A stretch of 63,867 nt of DNA from an uncultured Burkholderiaceae bacterium (lineage in GTDB: Bacteria; Pseudomonadota; Gammaproteobacteria; Burkholderiales; Burkholderiaceae_B). The stretch is taken from positions 1-63,867 of the forward strand of contig CALBEY010000005.1 of assembly GCA_937888805.1 (NCBI GenBank), given 5' to 3'. The notes beneath the pieces are model-generated. The model saw nothing but the letters and a program-made list of their open reading frames with translations, was not told the origin of the DNA and did no database searches. The position numbers and the translations under genes were made by a program. This document shows, one piece after another, positions 1 to 9,141 of this stretch. Position 1 is the first letter of the stretch; the number at the start of each line of letters is the position of its first letter.

Positions 1-410
1 GCCAAAAGCGCAGCACCTTCGTAGATTTGATAAAACGGGTTTGGGCAAACAACCCAGCCGCCTCGGCTGTCGTCGACCACTACTTGAGCAAAAGCGAAAA
101 GCGCTTCGCGCGAGCCTAGCGCTGGTAAGACCTGCGTTTGAGGATCAATAAATGGCAGGCCATATCGCTTTTCTAACCATATAGCGATGGCTTGGCGCAA
201 GGCATCGCTGCCTTTGGTCGGTGGATAGCCAGAAAGCCCAGCAAGCGAATCAGCGATGGCTTGTTTGGCCAGAAAAGGGGCGTCGTGTTTGGGCTCACCG
301 ATCGATAAGTCAATAAAAGGCAAGCCGGTTGCCTCAGGTTTGGCTGTCGCCAGTAACTGGCGTAGCTTTTCAAAAGGGTAGGGCTGCAGCAGGTTTAGGC
401 GTCTGTTCAT
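1..410 (-). CDS. dapC: N-succinyldiaminopimelate aminotransferase DapC, N-terminal part (cut by window edge)
   Basis: The leftward frame starts at ATG 410 and stays open to the window edge (about 136 codons). It begins MNRRLNLLQPYPFEKLR and continues with SIGEPKH (residues about 37-43), GYPPTKGS, ALGSREALFAFAQ and VVCPNPFYQIYEGAAL. This is the N-terminal half of a fold-type I PLP aminotransferase of the DapC family, which transaminates N-succinyl-2-amino-6-oxopimelate in lysine and peptidoglycan precursor synthesis. The PLP lysine would lie beyond the edge. There is no Shine-Dalgarno sequence. Instead a TAAAAT hexamer sits exactly six bases before the ATG, so the transcript may be leaderless. 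It is divergent from the tRNA-Leu gene. A related aminotransferase specificity cannot be excluded from a fragment. Confidence 0.85.
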   Translation of the reverse strand, partial: MNRRLNLLQPYPFEKLRQLLATAKPEATGLPFIDLSIGEPKHDAPFLAKQAIADSLAGLSGYPPTKGSDALRQAIAIWLEKRYGLPFIDPQTQVLPALGSREALFAFAQVVVDDSRGGWVVCPNPFYQIYEGAALL

Positions 411-416
411 GGATGA

Positions 417-422
417 ATTTTA
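417..422 (-). promoter_or_regulatory. candidate -10 element of dapC (leaderless)
   Basis: On the minus strand TAAAAT is followed by TCATCC and then the dapC ATG. A start site about seven bases after a -10 falls on the ATG itself. There is no ribosome binding site, and no good -35 hexamer is visible. The same spacing occurs at the RpfE-like gene and at tsaD. Confidence 0.4.
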
Positions 423-473
423 GCCTCAGGCAGCGCGTTGTGGGTATCCAAAAAATAGTTTGTGTCTGTGCGC

Positions 474-479
474 TACAAT
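474..479 (+). promoter_or_regulatory. candidate -10 element for tRNA-Leu
   Basis: TACAAT lies 10 bases before the first base of the mature tRNA. No convincing -35 hexamer is seen, so this is a weak call. Confidence 0.3.
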
Positions 480-489
480 CACAACAACT

Positions 490-576
490 GCGAAGGTGGC
501 GAAATTGGTAGACGCACCAGGTTTAGGTCCTGACGCCCTCACAGGTGTGCGGGTTCGAGTCCCGCCCTTCGCACCA
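490..576 (+). tRNA. tRNA-Leu (anticodon UAG)
   Basis: The acceptor stem GCGAAGG (490-496) pairs with CCTTCGC (566-572). The discriminator is A and the CCA end is encoded (574-576). The D arm contains AAATTGGTAGACGC and the anticodon loop TTTAGGT gives UAG. A long class II variable arm is present, and the T arm is GCGGG-TTCGAGT-CCCGC. The first anticodon-stem pair appears to be a C/A mismatch. Confidence 0.97.
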
Positions 577-641
577 TTTTTACAACCCCCGGGGCTGGTG
601 GATGTGCTTAGCCCCGACTTGATCGAGTTGGTGAATAATCT

Positions 642-1964
642 ATGCAACCCGTGGTTGAAACGCTAGAAGGCCTAGAGCGCCGAATCGAAATCGCAGTTGC
701 CTTAGCTGATGTTGAGCTAGCGGTCAAAAGTGAATTAAAAAAAGCGGCACGCACCGCGAAATCCCCTGGATTCAGACCAGGCAAAGTGCCCATGTCAATC
801 CTCGAGCGTTCTCACGCGCCGGGTATCCGATATGACGTCATCAATCAAAAGGTCGGTCAAGCTCTAGACGAGTCTCTACAGCAGTCGGGCTTAAAAGTAG
901 CGGGTTCTCCATCACTTGAACCCAAACAAGAAGGCGTGCCGGAAGGTAAGCTCGCTTTTTATGCGACTTTTGAGGTTTACCCTGAAATCACATTGCCAGA
1001 CTTGAGCGCCATGTCAGTTAATCGCGCCAACTGCCCCGTAACAGAAGCTGAGGTCGAAAAAACACTAAAAGTTTTACGGGAGCAGCGTGCCGAATATGTG
1101 GCTGAGGAAGGCCGTGCGGCGAGCGATAGCGACCAAGTCAAGATTGACTTTGTTGGCAAGATTGATGGCATCGCTTTTGATGGTGGCACGGCTGAAGATT
1201 TCGCTTTCGTCCTTGGTAAGGGCCGCATGCTGCCTGAGTTTGAAACCGCCGTTGGTGGCCTTAAAGCGGGTGATGAGAAAACATTCCCTCTCACCTTTCC
1301 TGCCGATTACGGTGGAAAGGAAGTAGCAGGAAAGACAGCTAGTTTTATGATTAAAGTCAAAGAAGTCGCGCGCGAAGAGTTGCCTGCAGTAGACGAGGCT
1401 TTCGCAAAGTCACTTGGCCAAGCAGAAGGCAGTGTTGAGAAATTAACGGATGACATTCGTCAAAATCTAGAACGTGAAGTTCAATCGCGTACGTCCTCGC
1501 GTACCAAAGCCAGTGTGATGGATGCATTGCTGGCTGCTGCTGATTTCGATGTGCCCAAGGCATTGGTTGCAACAGAGTCAGAAAGCCGTGTGGCGGCGGC
1601 TCGCGAAGAGCTCAAGCAACGCGGTCTGCCTAACGCAGAAACCATTCCCATTCCACCAGAAACCTTTGCTGACGAAGCAAAACGCCGCGTTAAGCTCGGT
1701 CTGATGATTGGCGAGTTGATTCGCCAGGTTGGTCTACAAGCCAAGCCTGAGCAAGTCAGAGAGAAAATTGAGAAGTTCGCACAGAATTACGAACAACCTG
1801 CTCAAGTGGTGAGCTACTACTTGTCGGACCGTCAACGCCGTGCCGAAATCGAGGCAATCGTCCTCGAGGACAACGTGGTTGATCATGTTTTGGCTAACGC
1901 CAAAGTCACTGATGAGGCAGTTGTGTTTGATGAACTGATGGGTACTTCTGCACAAGCGGCTTAA
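642..1964 (+). CDS. tig: trigger factor (ribosome-associated chaperone and prolyl isomerase)
   Basis: 440 aa, the usual length. The N-terminal ribosome-binding domain carries the signature GFRPGKVP at residues 43-50. An FKBP-type peptidyl-prolyl isomerase domain follows at about 155-245 ([11 protein letters not shown] to FPADYGG), then the helical C-terminal chaperone arms. It binds ribosomal protein L23 at the tunnel exit and shields nascent chains in the cytoplasm. It opens the conserved tig-clpP-clpX-lon block; clpP follows after 28 bp and may be co-transcribed. No clear Shine-Dalgarno sequence precedes the ATG, but the protein begins where family members do ([11 protein letters not shown]). 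Confidence 0.97.
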   Translation: MQPVVETLEGLERRIEIAVALADVELAVKSELKKAARTAKSPGFRPGKVPMSILERSHAPGIRYDVINQKVGQALDESLQQSGLKVAGSPSLEPKQEGVPEGKLAFYATFEVYPEITLPDLSAMSVNRANCPVTEAEVEKTLKVLREQRAEYVAEEGRAASDSDQVKIDFVGKIDGIAFDGGTAEDFAFVLGKGRMLPEFETAVGGLKAGDEKTFPLTFPADYGGKEVAGKTASFMIKVKEVAREELPAVDEAFAKSLGQAEGSVEKLTDDIRQNLEREVQSRTSSRTKASVMDALLAAADFDVPKALVATESESRVAAAREELKQRGLPNAETIPIPPETFADEAKRRVKLGLMIGELIRQVGLQAKPEQVREKIEKFAQNYEQPAQVVSYYLSDRQRRAEIEAIVLEDNVVDHVLANAKVTDEAVVFDELMGTSAQAA

Positions 1965-1992
1965 CTGTCGCAGCACATTGAGGTCAGAGCAA

Positions 1993-2655
1993 ATGAGTAC
2001 GAGTGGATTTATAGATTTCTATGCGTCGATGCATGGCGGTGATTCGGTGACACCAACCGGGCTTGGTTACATTCCCATTGTCGTCGAGCAATCTGGCCGA
2101 GGTGAAAGGTCTTACGACATCTATTCGCGCTTGTTAAAAGAGCGAGTGATATTTTTGGTGGGTGGCGTCAATGATCAATCGGCTAATTTAGTCGTGGCGC
2201 AGATGCTATTTCTGGAGTCTGAAAATCCAGATAAAGACATTTCGCTCTACATCAATTCACCCGGCGGCTCTGTTTATGCAGGGATGGCGATGTACGACAC
2301 GATTCGCTTCATAAAACCTGACGTGTCAACCCTATGCACAGGTATTGCGGCTAGTATGGGTGCATTTCTGTTGGCTGCGGGTGCAATAGGCAAGCGTTTT
2401 GCCTTGCCAAACTCGAGAATCATGATCCATCAGCCCTCAGGTGGTGCTCAGGGTCAGGCATCGGACATCCAAATACAGGCCAAGGAAATCCTGAACCTGC
2501 GTGAGCGCTTGAACCAAATTCTTTCTGAAAACACAGGGCGATCGGTCAACCAAATCGAACTCGATACCGAGCGTGATAATTTTATGTCTTCTGAAGAAGC
2601 CGTGACCTACGGCATTATCGATAAGATGTTGACCACACGTGCCGATGCTGGCTGA
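1993..2655 (+). CDS. clpP: ATP-dependent Clp protease proteolytic subunit ClpP
   Basis: 220 aa. The start is ATG 1993, with GAGGT eight bases upstream (1980-1984); the frame extends to a TTG at 1978 but that would cover the ribosome binding site. It has the ClpP serine protease triad: Ser121 in GIAASMGAF, His146 in IMIHQPSG and the Asp in DTERD (191-195). [12 protein letters not shown] lines the oxyanion region. Fourteen subunits form the barrel that degrades substrates unfolded by ClpX, whose gene follows after 17 bp. A short N-terminal propeptide may be removed autocatalytically, as in the family. Confidence 0.97.
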   Translation: MSTSGFIDFYASMHGGDSVTPTGLGYIPIVVEQSGRGERSYDIYSRLLKERVIFLVGGVNDQSANLVVAQMLFLESENPDKDISLYINSPGGSVYAGMAMYDTIRFIKPDVSTLCTGIAASMGAFLLAAGAIGKRFALPNSRIMIHQPSGGAQGQASDIQIQAKEILNLRERLNQILSENTGRSVNQIELDTERDNFMSSEEAVTYGIIDKMLTTRADAG

Positions 2656-2672
2656 CCATTTTTAAGACACCC

Positions 2673-3980
2673 ATGACAGAAAAAAACACACCGACGACAG
2701 CCAAGACTTTGCACTGCTCGTTTTGTAATAAGACGCAAAACGAAGTCCGCAAACTTATCGCCGGACCGTCTGTTTTTATCTGTGATGAATGTGTCGATCT
2801 TTGTAACGACATCATTCGTGACGAAATCGAATCGAGCACGCGTGATGCAATCAAAACAGATTTGCCCACACCAGCGCAAATCAAGGAATTTCTTGATCGC
2901 TATGTGATTGGTCAAGACTCTCCCAAGCGGGTGTTGGCAGTTGCTGTTTACAACCATTACAAACGATTGCGTCACGGTGCGGTTAAGGGCGATGAGGTCG
3001 AGTTGAGCAAAAGTAACATTCTCTTAGTCGGACCAACCGGTTCGGGTAAGACATTGTTGGCTCAGACGCTGGCTCGCCAACTCGATGTGCCTTTCGTGAT
3101 GGCTGACGCCACTACCCTAACCGAAGCCGGTTACGTGGGTGAGGATGTTGAAAACATTATTCAGAAATTGCTTCAAAATTGTGCTTACGACGTTGAGAAG
3201 GCACAGCGCGCCATTGTTTATATCGACGAAATTGACAAAATTTCTCGCAAATCAGACAATCCATCGATCACGCGTGATGTTTCGGGCGAGGGCGTTCAGC
3301 AAGCATTACTTAAGCTGATCGAGGGAACTGTTGCCTCTGTTCCACCCCAAGGCGGCCGAAAGCACCCCAATCAAGATTTTGTTCAAGTGGACACGACCAA
3401 CGTTTTGTTTATTGTTGGTGGTGCTTTTGATGGCTTAGAGAAGGTCATTCTTGATCGGACCGAGCGCAGCGGTATCGGTTTTGGGGCCTCAGTGGCTGCC
3501 AAAAGCGCCAAGAGTTCTGGCGAGACCTTTCTTTCGGTTGAGCCCGAAGATTTGATCAAATTCGGCTTGATTCCTGAGCTTGTGGGGCGTTTACCGGTGG
3601 TGGCAACGCTTTCCGAGCTTGATGAGCAAACCCTAGTCAAAGTGTTGACGCAGCCCGCTAACGCATTGGTGAAACAGTTTCAAAAACTGTTTGAAATGGA
3701 GGGCGTTGAGCTTGAGATCCGTGAGCAGGCCTTGCACGCCATTGCACGTAAAGCGATCCGACGTAAAACTGGCGCCCGTGGTTTACGCTCCATTCTTGAG
3801 GCAAGTCTGCTTAACGTGATGTATGACTTGCCTTCCCAAACCAATGTCACGCGAGTTGTGCTTGACGAGGCGGCCATTGAAGGTCAGGGCGAACCGCTGC
3901 TTGTTTTTGAAGAAGAAATCAAATCAACTGTCGAAGGCAAAACCAGAAGCCCTAAAAAAGTTCGTGACGCTGCTGCCTGA
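2673..3980 (+). CDS. clpX: ClpX, ATP-dependent unfoldase of ClpXP
   Basis: 435 aa. The N-terminal zinc-binding domain has Cys15, Cys18, Cys37 and Cys40 (CSFC and CDEC), used for substrate and adaptor recognition. The AAA+ module has Walker A GPTGSGKT at 120-127, Walker B IVYIDEID near residue 185 and sensor II GARGLRS. It recognises tagged or damaged proteins, unfolds them with ATP and threads them into ClpP. It lies directly behind clpP. The 98-bp gap to lon holds a separate heat-shock-like promoter. Confidence 0.97.
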   Translation: MTEKNTPTTAKTLHCSFCNKTQNEVRKLIAGPSVFICDECVDLCNDIIRDEIESSTRDAIKTDLPTPAQIKEFLDRYVIGQDSPKRVLAVAVYNHYKRLRHGAVKGDEVELSKSNILLVGPTGSGKTLLAQTLARQLDVPFVMADATTLTEAGYVGEDVENIIQKLLQNCAYDVEKAQRAIVYIDEIDKISRKSDNPSITRDVSGEGVQQALLKLIEGTVASVPPQGGRKHPNQDFVQVDTTNVLFIVGGAFDGLEKVILDRTERSGIGFGASVAAKSAKSSGETFLSVEPEDLIKFGLIPELVGRLPVVATLSELDEQTLVKVLTQPANALVKQFQKLFEMEGVELEIREQALHAIARKAIRRKTGARGLRSILEASLLNVMYDLPSQTNVTRVVLDEAAIEGQGEPLLVFEEEIKSTVEGKTRSPKKVRDAAA

Positions 3981-3981
3981 A

Positions 3982-4009
3982 CTTGATTTTTAAGCTATTG
4001 TCCCAATAT
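3982..4009 (+). promoter_or_regulatory. candidate sigma32 (heat-shock) promoter of lon
   Basis: CTTGAT at 3982-3987 and CCCAATAT at 4002-4009 are separated by 14 bases. This resembles the RpoH consensus CTTGAA - 13 to 17 - CCCCATNT. It starts right after the clpX stop and would give a 5' leader of about 60 bases before lon. The lon gene is heat-inducible through sigma32 in E. coli; here the assignment rests on sequence match and context only. Confidence 0.5.
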
Positions 4010-4078
4010 CTCTAACATCGTTAGCGAAATCGCCTTGATCGTTTAAGTTGAGGCGACATTTAAACAGGACAATTTTAT

Positions 4079-6547
4079 ATGTCTGGTCAAAACCTACTGC
4101 CCGCACAGCGTCTAACGCTGCCTTTGTTGCCCCTTCGCGACGTTGTCGTGTTTCCTCATATGGTGATCCCACTGTTTGTGGGTCGCCCCCGCTCTATCCG
4201 TGCGCTCGAAGCGGCCATGGAAGCCGGAAAGAACATCATGCTAGCTGCCCAGAAATCGGCCAGTAAGGACGACCCGACCCCTGAAGATGTTTACGAAATC
4301 GGTTGCTTGGCAACCATTTTGCAAATGCTGAAGTTGCCTGACGGTACGGTTAAAGTTCTGGTTGAAGGCACCCAGCGTGCCCGGGTGTTGTCCATTGAAG
4401 ATGCCGAAAGTCACTTCTTGTCAGATGTTATGCCTGTTTTGCCAGATGAGGTCAGTGGCTCAGAGGTCGAGGCCTTGCGTCGCGCCATCGTGGGGCAGTT
4501 TGAAACCTACGTCAAACTTAACAAAAAGATCCCGCCAGAGATCCTGACATCTTTGGCCGGTATTGATAATGCGAGCCGATTGGCTGACACCATTGCTGCT
4601 CATTTACCGCTGAAACTAGAGCAAAAGCAGCAGATGCTAGAAGTCATGGATACGGCTCAGCGTCTGGAAAGTCTGTTGGCGCAGCTCGAAACCGAAATCG
4701 ATATTCTGCAAGTAGAGAAAAGGATTCGTGGTCGCGTTAAAAAACAAATGGAAAAGAGTCAGCGTGACTACTACCTTAATGAGCAAGTGAAGGCCATTCA
4801 AAAAGAGCTGGGTGAAGGCGAAGAGGGCGCTGACATTGAGGAGCTCGAAAAACGGATTGAAGCCGCGCAGCTGCCAAAAGAAGCACGCAAGAAGGTCGAT
4901 GGCGAGCTTAAAAAGCTCAAACTCATGTCACCGATGTCTGCTGAGGCAACCGTGGTTCGCACTTACATTGAGACCGTCATCGGCTTGCCGTGGCGCAAGA
5001 AAAGCACCGTGAATTATTCAGTGCCTCACGCTGAAACGGTGCTCGATAACGATCACTATGGGCTAGAAAAAGTCAAAGAGCGCATCGTTGAGTACCTTGC
5101 CGTTCAGCAAAGAGTGGACAAGCTGAAAGCGCCTATTTTGTGTTTGGTGGGCCCGCCAGGCGTGGGTAAGACCTCGCTTGGTCAGTCGATTGCCAAAGCA
5201 ACCAATCGCCAGTTCATAAGAATGGCACTCGGTGGTGTTCGCGACGAGGCTGAGATTCGTGGTCATCGCAGAACATACATTGGTTCCATGCCCGGTAAGA
5301 TTTTACAAAACATGTCCAAGGTTGGCGTTCGAAATCCCCTGTTTTTGCTTGATGAGATTGATAAGCTTGGCATGGATTTTCGTGGTGATCCTGCCTCGGC
5401 ATTGCTTGAAGTGCTAGACCCAGAACAAAACCACACATTCCAAGATCACTACGTCGAAGTTGACTTTGATCTTTCGGATGTGATGTTTGTGGCCACGAGT
5501 AACACCTTAAACATTCCGCCTGCGCTCTTGGATCGCATGGAAGTGATTCGATTGTCGGGCTACACGGAAGACGAAAAGATTCACATTGCCAAGGATCATC
5601 TGCTGCCCAAATTGGTCAAAAACAATGGCTTGAGTCCAGAGGAGCTGACCGTTGAAGACAGCGCGCTTCAAGACATGGTTCGCTATTACACACGCGAAGC
5701 GGGTGTGCGCTCCTTAGAGCGTGAAATTGGCAAGATTTGTCGCAAAGTGGTCAAGCAGCTCGTCGCGCATGTGCCTGCTGGTAGTTCTAAATCGGCTGCT
5801 CGTAAAGCTTCGAAGGCCATGGCGACTGCCGCAACAGTCGTTGTTAACAGTAAGAACTTGTCTGATTATTTGGGCGTGCAGCGTTACAGCTACGGCATGG
5901 CTGAAAAAGAAAACCAAATCGGTCAGGTCACCGGTTTGGCTTGGACGGAAGTGGGCGGCGACTTGCTGACCATTGAGGTTGCCGACATGCCAGGCAAGGG
6001 TGTGATCCTTCGCACGGGTTCGCTTGGTGATGTCATGAAGGAGTCTGTTGAGGCTGCCCGCAGTGTGGTTCGGGCTCGGGCGCAGCGGGTGGGTATTAGC
6101 GATGTGGTGTTTGAAAAGCGTGACATGCATGTGCATGTGCCTGAGGGTGCGACGCCTAAAGACGGGCCTTCAGCGGGTGTGGCGATTACCATCGCGATTA
6201 TTTCAGCTTTGACTCGGATTCCCGTGCGTGCCGATGTGGCGATGACTGGTGAGATCACGCTGCGTGGTGAGGTATTGGCCATTGGCGGTTTGAAAGAGAA
6301 GTTGTTGGCTGCTCGTCGGGGCGGTATTAAGACGGTGCTGATTCCTTCTGAGAACGTCAAGGACTTGGCTGAAATCCCCGATAATGTTAAGAATCACCTC
6401 GAAATCATCCCTGTTAAATGGATCGATCAGGCACTTGAGGTAGCTCTTGAGCGTATGCCTGAAGCGTTGCCGGAAGTGGCGCCCGCTGAGGCGGTTGTGA
6501 GCGGTACGCAATCAACCAGTCCCGTGGATCCTGTCATTAAGCATTAA
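4079..6547 (+). CDS. lon: Lon ATP-dependent protease
   Basis: 822 aa, slightly longer than the E. coli enzyme. The N-terminal LON substrate-binding domain starts LPLLPLRDVVVFP. The AAA+ domain has Walker A GPPGVGKTS near 357 and Walker B LFLLDEIDK. The C-terminal serine-lysine protease domain has the catalytic Ser in PKDGPSAG (about 697) and a Lys in the KEKLLAARRGG region near 740. A low-complexity Ala/Ser/Lys insert (SSKSAARKASKAMATAATV, about residues 561-580) lies between the ATPase and protease parts and explains some extra length. It degrades misfolded and regulatory proteins in the cytoplasm. hslR follows after five bases. Confidence 0.97.
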   Translation: MSGQNLLPAQRLTLPLLPLRDVVVFPHMVIPLFVGRPRSIRALEAAMEAGKNIMLAAQKSASKDDPTPEDVYEIGCLATILQMLKLPDGTVKVLVEGTQRARVLSIEDAESHFLSDVMPVLPDEVSGSEVEALRRAIVGQFETYVKLNKKIPPEILTSLAGIDNASRLADTIAAHLPLKLEQKQQMLEVMDTAQRLESLLAQLETEIDILQVEKRIRGRVKKQMEKSQRDYYLNEQVKAIQKELGEGEEGADIEELEKRIEAAQLPKEARKKVDGELKKLKLMSPMSAEATVVRTYIETVIGLPWRKKSTVNYSVPHAETVLDNDHYGLEKVKERIVEYLAVQQRVDKLKAPILCLVGPPGVGKTSLGQSIAKATNRQFIRMALGGVRDEAEIRGHRRTYIGSMPGKILQNMSKVGVRNPLFLLDEIDKLGMDFRGDPASALLEVLDPEQNHTFQDHYVEVDFDLSDVMFVATSNTLNIPPALLDRMEVIRLSGYTEDEKIHIAKDHLLPKLVKNNGLSPEELTVEDSALQDMVRYYTREAGVRSLEREIGKICRKVVKQLVAHVPAGSSKSAARKASKAMATAATVVVNSKNLSDYLGVQRYSYGMAEKENQIGQVTGLAWTEVGGDLLTIEVADMPGKGVILRTGSLGDVMKESVEAARSVVRARAQRVGISDVVFEKRDMHVHVPEGATPKDGPSAGVAITIAIISALTRIPVRADVAMTGEITLRGEVLAIGGLKEKLLAARRGGIKTVLIPSENVKDLAEIPDNVKNHLEIIPVKWIDQALEVALERMPEALPEVAPAEAVVSGTQSTSPVDPVIKH

Positions 6548-6552
6548 TAGGC

Positions 6553-6957
6553 ATGGTGGCTTTGGAAGCGTCTGAGCAGATCCTTCGCATAGACAAATGG
6601 CTCTGGGCAGCGCGATTTTTTAAATCGCGCTCACTCGCTTGCGAAGCCATCGAATTGGGCCGTGTTCACATCAACGGTGAGCGGGTCAAACCAGCCCGTC
6701 TCGTCAAGCTCGATGACAAGGTTCAGATTTATCGGGGTGTGGATCGAATTGAGGTTTTTGTGCGATTCTTAAGCGGCGTTAGGCGATCAGCATCGCTGGC
6801 GCAAGCCCTTTATGACGAAACGGCTGAAAGCCAAACGGCAAGACAGCTTGCGTCTGAGAGTCGGCGGTTTTATGCCGAGCCAACACGCAACCTTGCTGGG
6901 CGCCCGACCAAACGCAACCGTCGAGCCATTGAAAGGTTCTCACAAGACGAGAACTAG
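6553..6957 (+). CDS. hslR: Hsp15-like S4-domain RNA-binding heat-shock protein
   Basis: 134 aa. An S4 RNA-binding domain fills the N-terminal half (RIDKWLWAARFFKSRSLA, about 12-29, to GRVHINGERVKPA). A basic tail follows (GRPTKRNRRAIERF). This matches Hsp15, which in E. coli binds 50S subunits carrying a stalled nascent chain and recycles them. It lies only five bases after lon, so it probably shares the lon heat-shock transcript, which suits its role. It converges on lexA with eight bases between them. Confidence 0.88.
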   Translation: MVALEASEQILRIDKWLWAARFFKSRSLACEAIELGRVHINGERVKPARLVKLDDKVQIYRGVDRIEVFVRFLSGVRRSASLAQALYDETAESQTARQLASESRRFYAEPTRNLAGRPTKRNRRAIERFSQDEN

Positions 6958-6965
6958 TCTTCGCG

Positions 6966-7628
6966 CTATTGCAAGGGCGTTGCTCGAATGAGTCCAACCA
7001 CCAGGCCCTCGATGGCAAAGTTGTCTGAATCTGAAATCACGATCGGTTCAAAATCTGGATTCTCAGGGTCTAATTGAATCCTTCCTTTTTGAATATTCAA
7101 GCGTTTAACAGTCACCTCTTCACCGATCCTGGCCACAATAATTTGTCCCGAGCGCGCTTCTTGTGCTTTTTTAACAGCCAGTAGATCAGCATCCAAAATG
7201 CCAGCGTCGCGCATGCTCAAGCCACGAACTTCGAGCAAATAGTCTGGTTGTTTACTGAAAAGATTGGTGTCAACACTCAATTCGCGTGAGATGTTCTCTG
7301 AGGCAAGGATGGGCGTGCCGGCAGCAACTCGCCCAACAAGGGGTAGCGTTAGCGCAGAAATGGCTTTTTCTAGCAAACCGCTTGCTGAGGATTTTTCAGT
7401 TGATAGATCGGCGGCTTGGGTTAAACGAATGCCTCTTGATGCGCCAGGCGTCAGTGTGATGAAACCCTTTTTTTCCAAGGCTCGCAAGTGGTCTTCGGCC
7501 GCGTTGGCAGATTTAAAACCGAGCGATTGAGCGATCTCTGCACGGGTTGGCGGAAACCCCGTCTGCGTGATTGCGGCTTGTATCAGGGAAAGGATTTCAG
7601 ACTGTCGAGCGGTCAGTTTGGTTGCCAT
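6966..7628 (-). CDS. lexA: LexA, SOS-response repressor
   Basis: 220 aa. The start ATG 7628 gives the family N-terminus [13 protein letters not shown]; a longer frame would run through the operator and is rejected. A winged helix DNA-binding domain ([16 protein letters not shown], about 25-40) is followed by the S24 self-cleavage domain. The scissile bond is Ala103-Gly104 (VAAGTP), the nucleophile is Ser138 (GLSMRDAGI) and the base is Lys175 (VTVKRL). RecA filaments on single-stranded DNA stimulate cleavage and derepress SOS genes. A perfect palindromic LexA box 14 bases upstream of the ATG indicates autoregulation. Confidence 0.97.
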   Translation of the reverse strand: MATKLTARQSEILSLIQAAITQTGFPPTRAEIAQSLGFKSANAAEDHLRALEKKGFITLTPGASRGIRLTQAADLSTEKSSASGLLEKAISALTLPLVGRVAAGTPILASENISRELSVDTNLFSKQPDYLLEVRGLSMRDAGILDADLLAVKKAQEARSGQIIVARIGEEVTVKRLNIQKGRIQLDPENPDFEPIVISDSDNFAIEGLVVGLIRATPLQ

Positions 7629-7641
7629 TGGGCGCCCCATG

Positions 7642-7657
7642 CTGTATGTACATACAG
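7642..7657 (-). promoter_or_regulatory. LexA operator (SOS box) of lexA
   Basis: CTGTATGTACATACAG is a perfect 16-bp palindrome of the CTG-N10-CAG type. Flanking bases on the minus strand extend it to TACTGTATGTACATACAG, close to the E. coli consensus. It lies 14-29 bases before the lexA ATG. Confidence 0.93.
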
Positions 7658-7726
7658 TATTGTCACCCAAAGCCGTTGAAATTGCAACAAAGCGTCAAAA
7701 GTGGGTTGGCATTCCTAACTGTTTGA

Positions 7727-7760
7727 CCACTGAGCCTTGGTAGTTCCAACGGCTCAGTGG
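7727..7760. terminator. long perfect-arm hairpin between lexA and tyrB
   Basis: Ten-base arms CCACTGAGCC (7727-7736) and GGCTCAGTGG (7751-7760) enclose an inner four-base pairing TTGG/CCAA with a bulged C and a five-base loop. It lies 37 bases after the tyrB stop. Neither strand has a U-run after the hairpin, so it may be an mRNA-stabilising 3' structure or a non-canonical terminator. Confidence 0.45.
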
Positions 7761-7796
7761 AGACATGCAATCAAAACACAAGCCAAAGCAAAAAGC

Positions 7797-9005
7797 TTAA
7801 GCTGTTTTGATCACGTCAGCGACAGCGCCGGCGACTACGTCGATATTGCGGCTGTTCAAGGCAGCGACGCAAATCCGGCCACTGGAAACAGCATAAATGC
7901 CGTGCGTGTCTCGCAGGACGTCAACTTGAGCACTGGTGAGGCCTGAGTAGGAGAACATGCCCTTTTGTTCGAGCACAAAAGAAAAGTCTGTGGCCACGCC
8001 ATGCCCTTTGATTTTGTCAACGAGGGCAGAGCGCATGAGTTTGATGCGGTCTCGCATCTCGGCTAATTCGCGGTCCCAAATGGCAAAGAGTTTTTCATTG
8101 TTCAGAACTTCAGCAACGATAGCCGCCCCAAAAGTCGGTGGGTTGGAATAGTTGGTCCGAATGACGCGCTTCACTTGACTCAGTACTCGCTTGGCCTCAT
8201 CAGCGCTGTCAGTGACAACCGTAAGCGCACCAATTCGCTCACCATAAAGTGAAAACGACTTTGAAAAAGAGGTGCTAATAAAGCATGTCAGGCCCATCTC
8301 AGCGAACAGTCGAACAGCCTGGCCGTCAGCCTCTAAGCCATCGCCGAAGCCTTGATAGGCAATGTCTAAAAAGGGAACCAGCGATCTTTCTTGAACCACT
8401 TGTGCAATTTGCTGCCACTGAGCGGGCGAGGGGTCTGCGCCGGTTGGGTTGTGGCAGCAGGCATGCAACACCACAATGCTTTGTGGTGGTAGTGCACGCA
8501 ATCCAGCAAGCATGGCTTCAAAGTTAAGTCCGCGTGTCGTGGGATCGTAATAAGGGTATTCGACTACCTCAAAACCGGCTCTCTCAAACAGGGCGCGGTG
8601 GTTTTCCCAGCTGGGATGACTGATAGCAACTTTGGCCGTTGGTAGTAATTGTTTTAAGTAATCAGCACCAATTTTTAAAGCACCCGTACCCCCCACGGAC
8701 TGCACCGTAAAGGCGCGCCCCGAATTGATGGCCTGCGACGACTTACCCAAGACCAGCGTGCGTGCACCGTCATTGAGTGATTTTAATCCTTCAATGGGTA
8801 GGTAGCTATGAGCTGCGGCAGCTTGAACGCGCTCAATTTCGACGTCGTGCACGCATCGTAAGAGAGGCACACGACCCGCATCGTCGTAATAAACACCGAC
8901 ACCAAGGTTGACCTTATCGGTTCGACTGTCAGAGTTGTATTGTTCGTTAAGCCCGAGAATGGGGTCACGGGGTGCTAATTCAACATTTGAGAATAGTGTG
9001 CTCAT
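7797..9005 (-). CDS. tyrB: aromatic amino acid aminotransferase (aspartate aminotransferase family)
   Basis: 402 aa. A class Ia PLP aminotransferase with the cofactor lysine at Lys249 (STSFSKSFSLYGER). The residues HACCHNPTGADPS (181-193) and FLDIAYQGFGDG (212-223) contact cofactor and substrate. It interconverts aromatic amino acids or aspartate with their 2-oxo acids, for example the last step of tyrosine and phenylalanine synthesis. It is divergent from uvrB with a 136-bp spacer. Exact substrate preference (TyrB versus AspC) cannot be told by eye. Confidence 0.88.
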   Translation of the reverse strand: MSTLFSNVELAPRDPILGLNEQYNSDSRTDKVNLGVGVYYDDAGRVPLLRCVHDVEIERVQAAAAHSYLPIEGLKSLNDGARTLVLGKSSQAINSGRAFTVQSVGGTGALKIGADYLKQLLPTAKVAISHPSWENHRALFERAGFEVVEYPYYDPTTRGLNFEAMLAGLRALPPQSIVVLHACCHNPTGADPSPAQWQQIAQVVQERSLVPFLDIAYQGFGDGLEADGQAVRLFAEMGLTCFISTSFSKSFSLYGERIGALTVVTDSADEAKRVLSQVKRVIRTNYSNPPTFGAAIVAEVLNNEKLFAIWDRELAEMRDRIKLMRSALVDKIKGHGVATDFSFVLEQKGMFSYSGLTSAQVDVLRDTHGIYAVSSGRICVAALNSRNIDVVAGAVADVIKTA

Positions 9006-9141
9006 GGTCTGTGCTGAAGTTGAGATTAATGAAGCGTGTAGGGTTATGGCTAGACGTGGCGACAGGCAAGCTTGATAATGATCGACTGTTACCTTTCAGA
9101 GGTATCCTCATTCAGGGATTTCCCCTAGGATAAAGTCTAGC

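Noticed and set aside
490..640. Integration site or island at tRNA-Leu
   Set aside because: No integrase, no repeat of the tRNA 3' end, and the next gene is housekeeping tig.
5714..6136. Long antisense frame opposite lon
   Set aside because: No ribosome binding site or recognisable domain; it mirrors codon bias of lon, as do other long frames opposite recJ, argH and the symporter.
7629..7670. Longer lexA start (14 extra residues)
   Set aside because: It would translate through the LexA operator, and the family starts at MATKLT.
9082..9105. SOS box upstream of uvrB
   Set aside because: The only CTG...CAG pair is spaced by eight bases, not ten.
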